Of a DNA stretch of 64,000 nucleotides, positions 49,529-61,260 are shown piece after piece; the stretch's first letter is position 1, and every line of letters starts with the position of its first letter. This stretch comes from Scatophagus argus (Eukaryota; Chordata; Actinopteri; Scatophagidae). Position numbers and translations under genes: made by a program. The stretch is taken from the NCBI RefSeq assembly GCF_020382885.2, contig NC_058499.1:905501-969500 (forward strand), read 5' to 3'. The notes under the pieces are model-generated. The model worked only from the letters and a program-made list of their open reading frames with translations. It made no database searches and was not told the DNA's origin.

Positions 49529-51136
49529 TCACGCACACACAACAATCCAAACATCCGCCGCGGACCGGAAAAGAACGTGTTTTTCTTCTTCTACTGTAAA
49601 TTATCGGAAGTCGAGACACACGACGACGTCGCCTTTCTGCCACCCACAGCCTGTCTGCTTTTACAACTTTATTATTAACGTTGCTAAAAAACTTTATTAT
49701 TTTTACAACAATACAACAACAATAATAAGAACAATAAATACATTTAACTTAATGTTGTAGTATAGTAGAAAATAGAACACACGTGTTTCAATAGACGATA
49801 CGTTTATTATTTATAATATTTACATGATAAATGACTGACAAAGGGATACAGAATTTTTTCTTTAACAATAGTTTAAACGTTTTTTCTTATTCTCGTGATA
49901 ACCATAAAAATGGGTAACTTCATAAGTTATTTTTTAGAACTTTCTCATCAATATGAAATATCTCATTAATACCCATGTAATCCATGCACAAGTGCTTTCT
50001 GAAATCCTTTAATCAACATATCAACCCTAATTAACTTGATTTACTGATTGCTTTTAGAAGATGATTTCTCAGCGACTAAACTCTACTCTGTCGCCCTCTA
50101 TGGGCAACAGGAAGCCCCTGCAGCGTGAAGCTGCTCAGCATCCTGCAGCTGCTGTCAAGTTCAACATGTCCGAAGCACGACCCGAAGTTCTACGTTACAC
50201 CGGAGCCGAGAATAATGTTTCAAAATCAAAGTTTTGTAAATTTAATTTCATGTTGATGAACTTGTGACCACTACAAAGACGTGGGCCGTCTGAAACAAGC
50301 GCAAAACATATTCCCAAATTTCTGGGGTTAACTAGAAAAATACAGATGATAATTTTGTTGGAATTTTGTCGGAATGTTACGTCCCTTGTCAGGTACAAGA
50401 GGCGCTAAAGTATTTTATTTTGAAGGTCTGGGCCGGAATCCCTTCCTGGCATCCCGGTTTGACTTGACTCAGGTCCTGCTGTGTGGGGTTACATGAAGGA
50501 TGTGATGGACAGACGATGGAGGCCGCGTCCTATTTGACGTCGACATAAATAAAAACCGTTTGCAGGTATTCGTTCGTGTCCGAGCCGAGCTGCTGTTCGG
50601 AACAGGTAACATGACTGCGTTTGTTACTGGACGTTCATCACGCTGTGTGTGCACTCTGACAGCTGATAAACCTGTTTGTGGTGTTTGTATGAGGACATAA
50701 ATGTCCTCCAGATCCTCCATCTATGTCTGTGTAATTCAATAATCAATATTTCTCATCTTAGAACAGAAAGTTTCCTTAAAATATAATTATGGCAGTTGTC
50801 GAAGCAGTACTCAAAACCTTTAGTACAGTAAAAGTACCAAAACCACAATGTAGTAATATTCAGTTACAAGCCACAGTACTGAATTCAAAATCCTATTAAG
50901 TATTTTCACCAAAATGTCCTTCAAGTATGAAAAGTAACAGTATTACAGTTAGTGGTCGCAGTTTGCTGTCGTAGCTGCTGCAGGTGGAGACACTTCATAT
51001 ACGGTCAGCTTGTTTAGTCCAGTGGTTTCCAACCTGAGGGGTCGGCCCCTCCAAAGGGACACCAGATAAGTCTGAGGGGTCGTCACTAGCTGGAGGTACG
51101 CAGCCGCCAGCCTAAACCTTTCATGTGTGCAGCACC
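49529..51136. other. AT-rich intergenic DNA and kcnj11-like upstream region
   Basis: 49660-50060 is very AT-rich with no feature. 50790-50960 is an AGTAAAAGTA-type dispersed repeat. A possible non-coding first exon of the Kir gene ends near 50606 (GGAACAG/GTAACATG), with an acceptor (GTGTGCAG) at about 51132 just before the ATG. Confidence 0.35.
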
Positions 51137-54115
51137 ATGTTGGCCAGGAAAGGCCTCCTGCCCGACGGCTTCCTGCTGACCCGTCTGGCTGAGGACCAGA
51201 ACCGCCTGAACCGCAGCCGCTCCAGATCTCAGAAGGCCCGCTTCATCACCAAGACCGGATCCTGCAACGTGGCTCACAAAAACATCAGAGAGCAGGTACA
51301 GGAGAGGAGAAATAAACCGGGTCCTGGACTGTGGGAGTCTCTGCTCGCTTTCCTCTTCTAATTACTGTATGATCTTTGATGAGTATTTACTGTTACACTC
51401 CTGGATCAGTTCTAAGAGCCAGCGATAAACCCAGATGTTTCAACCAGTGTGAGTTGTTTCAGTCATGCTAGTTAACAATCATAATTAGCAATAAAAAAAA
51501 TAAGCAGCTAACCAGGGCACATGTTGAATTCTAGCCAGTCTCCCTGTCCTTCTCTCTGTCCACCTTTACTTTCCTTTGTGATCTTCGTGGGTTTCAGGGT
51601 CGCTTCCTGCAGGATGTCTTCACCACCATGGTGGACCTGAAGTGGCAGCACTCCTTCCTCATCTTCACCTCAGCCTTCCTCTGCTCTTGGATGCTCTTTG
51701 CTATGATCTGGTGGCTGCTGGCCTTCGCTCACGGAGACCTGGAGCCCCGTGATCCCAACGGCGAGCTGGGCCCGGGCCCCGTCCCCTGCGTCACCGCCAT
51801 CCACTCCTTCACCTCAGCCTTCCTCTTCTCCATTGAAGTCCAGGTGAGAGCTGATGTTGCTCTCTCTGGCTGATCCAGGTGCAGTTGTTTGTTGGTTTGT
51901 GTGATGTGGAAGCTGACGTTCTGTCCGCCGCAGGTGACCATCGGGTTTGGCGGCAGGATGGTGACGGAGGAGTGTCCTCTGGCCATCACCGTGTTGATCA
52001 TCCAGAATATTCTGGGGCTGATCATCAATGCCGTGATGCTCGGCTGCGTCTTCATGAAGACGGCACAGGCCAACCGCCGAGCAGAGACGCTCATCTTCTC
52101 CAGAAACGCCGTCATCGCGCCACGAAACGGCCGTCCAACCTTCATGTTCAGAGTCGGAGACCTGAGGAAAAGTATGATCATCTCTGCCACCATCCAACTG
52201 CAGGTGACGTCTGCATACTTCGGCTGAGCTTCACGGTTCATGTATGACTTTGGAAATGCTACATGACAAAACAAAGTCCACACGGTCCTTTGACTGGGTA
52301 CAGGGACATACAGAGAGGCAAAAGGGAAAATGACCACAGAAACATGCAAGTTTACATGTCCCTCAATGTTGAACTGTTCCTTTAAGAGCCCTCAGTATCA
52401 GAACTAAAAACTAACTTCACCAATCAGAAAGTGTCCAGGGCACAAAAGTCAGAATCCAAGCTAATTTCCTCTGAGCCAGCTTCAGCCTGGCTGAACTGAA
52501 GCTGGATAAAGAGACAGATTTTTTTTGTTTGGATGTTTCCTTCCAGGTGATCCGGCGGACGGTGACGGCGGAGGGTGAGGTGATCCCGGTGTCCCAGCTG
52601 GACATCCAGGTGGAGAACCCTCTGAGGAGTAACGGCATCTTCCTGGTTTCCCCTCTGATCATCAGCCACACCATCGACAGAGGAAGTCCTCTGTACGAGG
52701 TCTCCGCCCAGTCGCTGGGCTCTGAGGACCTGGAGATCATAGTCATCCTGGAAGGTCAGGAACCACGGAAACACCCGTCCTGTCAACGTGGACCCATGAA
52801 AAGGAAACACGCACACAGACCTACCAAGCTAACAAGCTGTAACCAGTTTGTACCATCTCAACCAAGTTCATCTTTTTCTTTGTTTGGACGTAAAAACAAC
52901 ATTAAAATGAAAATGATCAGATAATTCAACACATTTTATGTGAAAAAACATCAGGTTGCTGATGCTGCACTTAGCAGGGAGCAGAAACAGCAGATGTATT
53001 TTAAGCCTGACCTCTACTTTCCATCCACATTTGGCAGCTAACAGTGCAGCCAACTAAACCAACCATTAACCGCAGAACAGTGAGATCAGGAAACTGTTAT
53101 GTGTCATTTCTGTGCATGTCAGTGTCAGTCCGCCACCATCAGGTCAACATGTGCCCAAAACCAGAACCAAAACGTGTCTCATCGTGAGACACGTTGAAAA
53201 TACTGCAGAAACACCTGCAGAAATGATGACATTCACTTCAGCCTCAGCTGAAGTTTGTCTGATAATTAGCATGTTAGCATGTTACACAGCGAGCGTGTTA
53301 AGCATCGTACCAGCTAAACATGCTGATGTCAACATCAGGTTCAAAGTGCTGTGGGGTCAACTGCTGGAACAGCTGGAGACAACTGCACAAAAGATGCATT
53401 TAAGTAACGTTTGTGCAGACATAAACTTATTTATATACGTATTTCATCGTAGTTTGTGCTTGTCTCTCGGTCATGTGGACATGTGCCTGCCTTCACCTGT
53501 GACAACCGTCCAAAATCCACCTGGCAAAAGGAGCGTGTGGTGCACTCGAAAGCAGGAGGGGGCAGGAAACAGTGTGGGTGGAGGCCCAGCATGGGGAGTG
53601 GACAGACAACAGCTCTCCACCAAGTTTATTAGATTAAAAACTCTGCTGTGACTAATCTCTGTCACTGTCCTCTTCTCCTTTCAGGCGTGGTGGAAACGAC
53701 GGGGATCACCATGCAGGCTCGGACCTCCTACACTCCCGATGAGATCCTGTGGGGGAGGCGCTTCGTCTCCATCATGACTGAGGAGGACGGACGTTACTGC
53801 GTCGACTACTCCAAGTTCGGCAACACGGTTCCTGTCAGGATGCCATCTCTCAGTGCCAAGGAGCTGGACCAGACCAGGGGCGTCCAGGAGGGCGGCTCGG
53901 ATGCCCACCTGCAGGGCTGGGGCTTGGTCCGGGCCGGGAGGGGAGGCTTCCGCAGAGGGGGCCGGACCTGCGATAGCTCCGCCTCTCAGCCCTGGTACGC
54001 CCAATCAGAGAAATGTGAGAAAGAGGTGGAGGAGAGAGGACAGAAGAAAACGGTGCAGCTGGAAGTGATTGGACGACAGACAGAAGAGGACGGATTGGGA
54101 GAGATGAGCGAATGA
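51137..54115 (+). CDS. kcnj11l: Kir6-type ATP-sensitive inward-rectifier K+ channel (kcnj11-like)
   Basis: Pore subunit of K-ATP channels, in the family partnered by SUR/ABCC8-9. Five coding exons join in frame: 51137-51295, 51598-51843, 51934-52203, 52547-52754 and 53685-54115, giving 437 residues. The N-terminus [20 protein letters not shown] and [20 protein letters not shown] match KCNJ11/KCNJ8. M1 is [20 protein letters not shown], the filter is TIGFGGR (G-F-G), and M2 is [20 protein letters not shown]. Kir6 cytoplasmic marks include [37 protein letters not shown] and YSKFGNTV. The turret is longer and proline/glycine-rich, and the C-terminal 90 residues ([12 protein letters not shown] type) are unlike mammalian Kir6. 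Closest call is kcnj11 or the fish kcnj11-like paralog. Poly(A) signal at 54703-54708. Confidence 0.9.
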
Positions 54116-55059
54116 AAACCATGAAAAAAAAAGTAAATTGTGTACAGTAAATAGGATGTCTTCTTCAGGTCATCCCTCAGGTGAGCTGGGGGATACTAAA
54201 AGTCACCGTATTCACTTTCCTGCCAAGAGGTAGTTGTTGTTGTTTTCACACATATTTTTGTACGTATTACACAAACGAGAAGGTGTTAATTACTGAGCTT
54301 CAGGGCTGCAGGCTGGTGGATTGTCTGTAGTTTTAGCTGATTTGTCCTGGTTGTAGTAATGATGATGTAGTAATGCTAAGCTAAGCTTACCAGCTACAGA
54401 CCCGAGAGTGGAATCAATCTGATCATGAGGCACAAGAAGAGGATTTCAGTAAATGTTGCCTGCAGCACACAACGCCCTGCATGCTCAGCCTGCTTAGTAA
54501 CCAAGTGGTCTGCTGATCAGTTAGATCCCACGTAAGCTTCAGTGCTTACTGTGCTGTTTGTGAGCCATCTGAAGGCTGCTGTTGTACGATCAGTCACAGA
54601 TGGGTTTGAATCCTGCAGCACCCGATAATCACTGGGACATTTGCTGTTGTTTTTCTCAGTTGTAGATGTATGAAATATCTCAGTGTTTGTTATTTATGTT
54701 GAAATAAATCAGCTTTTTGTATTTGGTCTCCTGTAGTGTTGTGCTGAGGGAACACTCCACATGTTCGAGAGATCACTTTTAATTTGAAATATTTCAGAAA
54801 CAGAATGTAGTTCAAAAATATTTCATGGATTTATTTGTTTGGTTTTAAATCATTAAACAAAAAAACCAATATGAATTTGATATATAGTCAAAATATAACA
54901 GAAAAACTTTTCATTGTTTATTGTTTAACTGGTAAAGTATGAAAGTGAAAATTAGCAAACAGAGTTTTTCTTTGTTGGCCTGAGAACCTGCAAGGTGACT
55001 AAATACAAGTTAGTTCATGTTAAATCCTGTGATGCTAAACTACAGGAGCCTGCAGGTCT
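54116..55059. other. Convergent 3' ends of the Kir gene and cd59
   Basis: Plus AATAAA at 54703-54708 (Kir) and minus AATAAA at 54917-54922 (cd59) mark two 3' UTRs that nearly meet. 54340-54440 holds a CTAAGCTAAGC repeat fragment. Confidence 0.6.
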
Positions 55060-57263
55060 TTACATCCAGCACCACCAAACACTCAGCAGGGCCCCCGCCA
55101 GAGCCAGGATGGGCGTTGCCGTGGTAACAGCGTTGCCGGAGTTGCACAGGTTGCTGCTGCAGCAGCGGTAGGTGAAGCTGGAGATCGAGGGGAACATGTG
55201 GCCAAGACGGGACATATCGCAGTCTGTGTACCTGATACACTGACGGATGGTCTTCCCACCTGGAGAGGAACACACACACACACACACGCACACACACAGA
55301 GTGGACAAACAAACCAGTGAGGAAATGTGATTGGTCTATAAAAAGAATAAAAAATGTGTCAAAAAAATTTCAGCCTGAATCTTAATTGATTTACTATCAT
55401 GTAAAGGAGAGTGGGCCATTTGAGAACCTGAGAAACAGAAAATTGGCTTTAAGCCTTAAATCCCTGAATGACAGCATGATGATGGTGACAAAGTGCTGAC
55501 CCTTTTCACTCAGAGATATGCAGGAGTCTTCATTTGTGCACTCCTGCACGTTCTCGCAGCGTCCCGCGTAGTCAGAGCACTTGTAGCAACGAAGTCCAGA
55601 ACCTGGAGGAGAAGGAGGAGGAACCGCTTTTACATCCAGTGGTAACATACGTTCACATCACCAGCATCTTGTCCAGGTTTAGTCAGGACTCAACACGCGA
55701 GCAAAGAGCTGGAGAGGATGAACAACACAACAACACTGCTAACATGTAGGGGATACCTTCCCCCAAAATCTCTTTGAATCACGGTTACCAAAGTGACCAA
55801 AACTTTCATCCCTAACAGACAGAAAAGCACCTTGAATTTGTGTCTCATCAAAACTGAGTGGAACATCCACACTGTTAGCTCTTCAGGATCTGTACGTTGT
55901 TCTCTGAAGAACATCTTCAGAGCCAAAGCCTGCCGAGGTAAAGCTGAATTAACTAGCTAGCCACTTAATGCTGCTGAGCTAGTTAGCCAGCAAGCTAGGG
56001 AGCATTAGCAGGAAAATAAAAGGAGGTGTTAGCTGGTGTGTGTGCAATGATTATTTCTTTATTCATTCAGAATTAATTTGGTTGGTCGTCGTCGTTGCTC
56101 CAGCCAACAGGAGCTAACTGGCTAAACCTGCTAGCAGGCAACACCAACGACGTGAAGATCCACATCATGAGAAGTCAAAGTGACACTGAGGGAGAGAGTT
56201 AGCAGCCAACTTAGCATTTCCAAGCAGTATGCAAATGTTCATCCGTTTATTTATATTTAATGTGTTTATTATTTCTACATTAACCCATTTCTGTTTTACT
56301 ATCTCGTCATTACTGGTTTGAATGTCACTGACAAATACTTCAATAAACATTTAGCCCCGTACACTACATGTTGTGTTCAGTGTGTTCTTGCTAATGGAAT
56401 GTTTTCCAGTCCAAAGCAAAGTAAAGTGTGGTGTCCATTAGGGGAGTATGTCTGCCTGCAGATGTGATCTCTGCTTCTCATTAAGATCACATTTCAGAAA
56501 ACGTGTTCAGTACTGTTTCTCTTCACTCAGGAAAAAGTGAAGCTCTTCTTTTTGGATCAAGAGTCAAGCCAGGACAACATCCACAACTTTCAGTTAATGT
56601 GGTGTCAGTCAGCAACGCAGCTAAACCCACCGATTCATCGAAACTGTGCTTCGGATCATCAGCCCTCAGGTGATGCCACGGCGGTAAAAGCACTTCCTCC
56701 CTGATCTGAGAGGAACACGACGCCACAACAGTACAGATGCAGCAAGTTCTCATGATCTCAGTTCTCTCACAGTGGAAAGACTGACGTAGTCCAGAAAAGA
56801 CGGACGTCACTGGACTGTTTCGGTCTTTTCCGAGGTAAAGGACGTCGTACAGAGAAAAAACCCATTTCTACACACTGCAACAGTTTTCAGGAACACACTG
56901 ATGGGGATTTCACACTTTTGCCTCACTTTTGGTGTTGCGTGCCAATTTTCCCTGCCCGACATGAAATCCTGCCCTCTTACACTTTTCCTTCTGCTCACAA
57001 TAACCACAGTGGAAATGAACCATTAGTCCACTGTGTGGCAGTTGGCATTTCCCTTTTCTGTTGCTTTTTGTGTCACACGAATGTAGCCACCCTATTACAA
57101 ACCATGTTTAATGTGTCTGCTGTGTGTGTGCTGCTCATGTGAATGTATGTGAGTTTTGTGGATGATTTCAATAGTCTGGATGCATCAATATGAGTTGTGT
57201 CCACTCACCCAAATGAAGCATCCCAAAACAGACGAGCAGGAACAGTCCAAGGCAGCGCTTCAT
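55060..57263 (-). CDS. cd59: CD59 glycoprotein (complement MAC inhibitor)
   Basis: GPI-anchored Ly6/uPAR-fold protein that blocks C9 incorporation into the membrane attack complex. Three coding exons join in frame: 57209-57263 (ATG at 57263), 55501-55602 and 55060-55259, giving 118 residues. Residues 1-19 (MKRCLGLFLLVCFGMLHLG) are a signal peptide. The mature part starts LRCYKCSDYAGRC and contains ten cysteines in the three-finger pattern, ending RCCSSNLCN, where CCxxxxCN is the Ly6 hallmark. A hydrophobic C-terminal tail (ATPILALAGALLSVWWCWM) fits GPI attachment just after CNSGN. Intron 1 is 1.6 kb. A TG tract precedes the exon 3 acceptor. Another Ly6-family member is the only alternative. 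Confidence 0.88.
55269..55299. repeat. (CA)n microsatellite upstream of cd59 exon 3
   Basis: Minus-strand TG tract about 10-40 nt upstream of the TTCCTCTCCAG acceptor of cd59 exon 3. Confidence 0.9.
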
Positions 57264-60200
57264 GTTGTCTCCCTTCAAACGAGATACAAAAACAGGCAGG
57301 AGAAGAAGGCGGTGGAGGCTTCGGTTCGGTTTGGTGCCCAATCTGTCAAACTGTGACCCTGTGAGGAAGACGGCAGGCGACTCAGAACAGCTCTTTGTAC
57401 AGCGGAACACAAAGACTCCCTGTCAGTCCTCCTCCTCCTCCTCCCCTCCCACAATCACTTGGCCCAGCCTCACTGAGGCTTTTATTGACGCTGTAATACT
57501 CTGTTTATACTGCTGCCTTCCATCTATTCAAACAGTTCATCCATTCCCATAGTCGCATGACATGTCTACTGTATAGTGATGTACAGGGTGACCCCTCAGT
57601 GTGACTAACATGTCTGTGACTCCAGGTAACCTTTCAGAGACGTGTGATTATTACAGTCTGGAAGCTTGGATTCATTCAGACTTCATTTTTTCTTTTCTGA
57701 TTTGTTGAGAAACAGCAGCCACCTGAAGTCGAGGTCTGAGCAGAGATGTTTCGATTTTACTCATGTAAAACACCTGTGACTTGTTCCACCGCAGCCCAGC
57801 GCACCTTCCTCTGTGATGTGGCACAGTCCTGCATTGGTTTGGCATGCAAGTGTTTCTGTTGCTGCAGATCCCCCAGACGCCTCAGAGGCATCACAGACAT
57901 GCACTGACACAAGCACCAGAATCCTAACCTTTCAATCTGGTTCAGCTTTTCTTTTTCAACTCCTCGACTGGCCTCCTTCCTTAATCTTCCTTCCATTGTC
58001 TCCTTAAAACCCTCTGGAGTTTGTCGATTCATCGGTGAACTGAGGACGTTTGACTGAACGTGACTTTGTTGGGACAAGCTGTGTAAATCGTACATAAAAA
58101 CCAAACGCAACGATTGGACGCAGAGCAAAGACAAGACATTTAATGTTCAAACTGATCAACTTCTGTTTTTTTTAACATACACGTTGACTTTGGTGCCTGC
58201 AACACGTCCTAAAGGACAGGGACGACCTCTTCCCCAGAGCTGTAAAAACCCCCTGCAGTCACACCTCATCACCCCACAGGAACCTCACACATCTACACCT
58301 TCCAGCCACATACACTAACTTTCTCACACAAACACTCACTGCTTACCATAGACCGGCACTAAGTGCACTTTATTTACTTTAATTTACTTTGTGTTTTATA
58401 TCTTTCACAAGTGTTCATTTCTAAGTATTTGTGTTATTTATATGTGTGCCCTTAAGGCAGGAATCTCTACAAAATTTTGCAATGTTGGCATAAAGACAAT
58501 ACAGATGGTTGATTCTAAGAGTCGAGCGTGGACAGGAGTGTGTTCACTGCTGCGACCCCGCAGACCGTCGACGCTTTTGGAGTGAAATTCTTTCACATTT
58601 CTGATGCCTGACTTCAGCTGCTGAACCGCCCAACAGGGTCTCACATGTTCTCCTCACATTCTGTGATGTGCACATGCGCTGCAGTTTACTTCCTGCTCTC
58701 TTCGACGATGAGGCAACACTGTTGTGACACGTGCGCCTGCATCTTTCTGAATAAGCAGGGATGTCCCTAAAAAAGACGTCCTCTTCGGCCCGGAGGACAC
58801 GATGTCCCACGAGTTCCAAAGACAATGTGAAACACACGTCTGTCAGCAGCTTCACAAACCACAGCTCGCCTTCACGCTTTGCGTTGGCGCAGCTCAGAGT
58901 AACGATGGAACATCTCGAGGACGCTCACTTCGCTCCCGGTCCTCTCACCTGTTGGACATGTTTACCTGTGGACTGTTCCAAATTTCCCGTCTTTAGCTGT
59001 AGGCTTGAAACATGTTGCAGACACCAAATTCAGAATAAGCAGATATTAACAAAAACCACTGAAGGTGAGGAGATCAAACATTAAATTTATACCATGTTCA
59101 GCGTGGTTTTTATTCACGTCTTACACAGCGTCCCAAACTCTGTCTGTAGATGTAATGAGACTGCGTCAGTTAGATTTCTCGCATTTTTCTGCTGTATTTG
59201 ATAATAATAAGTGATTATCAATAAAGATTAGTTTTTTTTAAAGCTTCACGTATTATTTTTCTTGTATTTTGGCCTCCTATCAGTTTTTTACTTTATGAAA
59301 TTCACAAAATGAGAAGCCAAAATTAGAGGTGAGTTTGTGCTTAACAGAAACAAAAATGAACCAAAGTCAACCTGGAATGTCAAAAGGACAGATTAAAAAC
59401 AAAGCCACACTAAATAACATCAAAATGAATGAATGAAACGTAGCTGAACAACACACTTGGATGTGAAATGTGATGTGTTTTACAGACTCTCAGTGTTCCG
59501 TCACACAGCAGAAAAGCACAGACTGCGAGCATGACGACACAATAAAAACAGACTTTTCTCTGCAGGGCTTTGGTTGGGATGGACGTGTTTGTCATGTATC
59601 AGTCCCAGGGTGTGACAGACGGGACGGTCAGCTGCTGCACACAGAGCAGCGACTGTATGTGCATCCAGCTGCTGTCTCGAGCTGCACGGAGGCCTTTTGT
59701 CCCAACTCTCGTTTCTTCACTTGAACTACTCCACTTTGCCTGAATCTGAATACACACCACAGGACTACTGAGAGACACTGACACTACAGCTCGTTTTAGT
59801 TCTTCTCTTTTCCCGTAATTCTTCACTGTGACAGCTTTTGAAGCCATAAAGTTTTTTTTTCAGTACACTTCTCACCTGTAAAAGAAATCAGTGCTCCCGT
59901 GCAGGTTTAGTTAATTAATTAGAACTCTTATAAAAGATGTGGACGAGTGTGAATAAAACCTCAACCCAACACTGTGAGAACGTGTTAAAGGTTCTGTATG
60001 TGCAAGTTAAAATAACGCTCCTCTTTAATGAGCTTTGGCGAGTAAATGTATCTCAGGTGAAGGTTTACTCACTGAGACAGGGACCAGACAGGGACCTGAC
60101 AGACCTACAGCTCCTACTGACAACCATGAAGAAGGATGAAACCGTCTTGACTTGTAAATACACATAAGTGAGTATCTGGGGCTACCAGAGACTATGACAT

Positions 60201-61260
60201 CAAATAATCTCTCAGCTAAAGAACACGTCTTGACATCTGAAGTTTGGGTTTGTGTTTGGGTTTGTGTTTTTGTGTGCGTGTACATGCAGGCACAGAGGAG
60301 ACTTACGGGCTGCAGTTAAAACATTTTCGCACTGGACTTACTCCTGCTGAATGAAGGCTTCAGATGCTGTCAACTGGTCTGGTTGGATGAGGAATGAATT
60401 CGGGAACAAACTCAGCCGCGAGTCGTGAGGAGAGACTTCCTGGTGAAAAGGAAAGAGATTTGACAGCGCTGACTTTAACCACTCGATCAAATGAGATTAA
60501 AGGTGGGATCAGAGTCCAGGCGGCTGCAGTCTCCGGATAACGTGAGCACTAAAGTCATTTCACTGAGCATCGTTAGCAGACAAAGAGCTCACAGTTTCTC
60601 CTTCAGCCGTTCACTTTCTGACACAGAGGAAAGTCACTGCTGGGCTGCTGAACACAGCCAGAAGTCATCTGAAAAGCAGTTCTGGCTCATCGTACATGAA
60701 AATATTCACAGTACTGTGGGCGTCAAATCCCTTCCTGCCTGCTTTGTTTTGCTTGTTGACAGTTCTTCAGATGTCAGTTCAAACTGCTGTTTAGCTTGGC
60801 AGGAGCCTGTTTGGTCTTTGATGAAAATGTTTCCATGCTTTGTCTCCTGGAGACCAACACATCCTCCCACATTCAACTTGACCCTGGCAGGCTTCCTGGC
60901 TCTATCCCCCTCCTACTGACTGGGGACTACAGTCCAGCATGTTGACATGTCATGGGAGCAGCTACTGTCTTTAAACCTCCATGTCTGTGGACCCTAAGCT
61001 GAAAACACGAATTTGAGGATTCAGTGTGACATCAGTGTGGATTATGAGTACACGCCCATGAAGCTCGGGAGCCAAAATAAAAAACCTGCTCCTTACACCT
61101 ACAGAACTTGACTTTCGCGTTGTTCTTCAGTGTCAAAGTAATCCAGTGATTTACCCCCACGCAGCAGCAGAGCAACTTAATCCCGCAGATTACACGTCAA
61201 CTGAAAACATCTCTTCCTAACCTCAATTTTTAATTTAAAGCTCTAATGTTTAACTCTTTC
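57264..61260. other. Gene-poor region, possible LINE remnant
   Basis: No gene supported. 58190-58520 resembles a decayed LINE 3' end on plus: CTCTTCCCCAGAGCTGTAAA, then a low-complexity tail with GCAATGTTGGCATAAAGACA. The rest contains only short open frames without splice or family support. Confidence 0.35.

Noticed and set aside
51729-52349. 206-codon minus-strand ORF
   Set aside because: Antisense of Kir channel exons 2 and 3.
53112-53651. 179-codon plus-strand ORF
   Set aside because: Lies in the last Kir intron, has no family likeness and contains fish repeat words (TTAGCATGTTAGCATG).
60491-60919. 142-codon plus-strand ORF
   Set aside because: No recognisable family, no splice or poly(A) context, composition like non-coding DNA.
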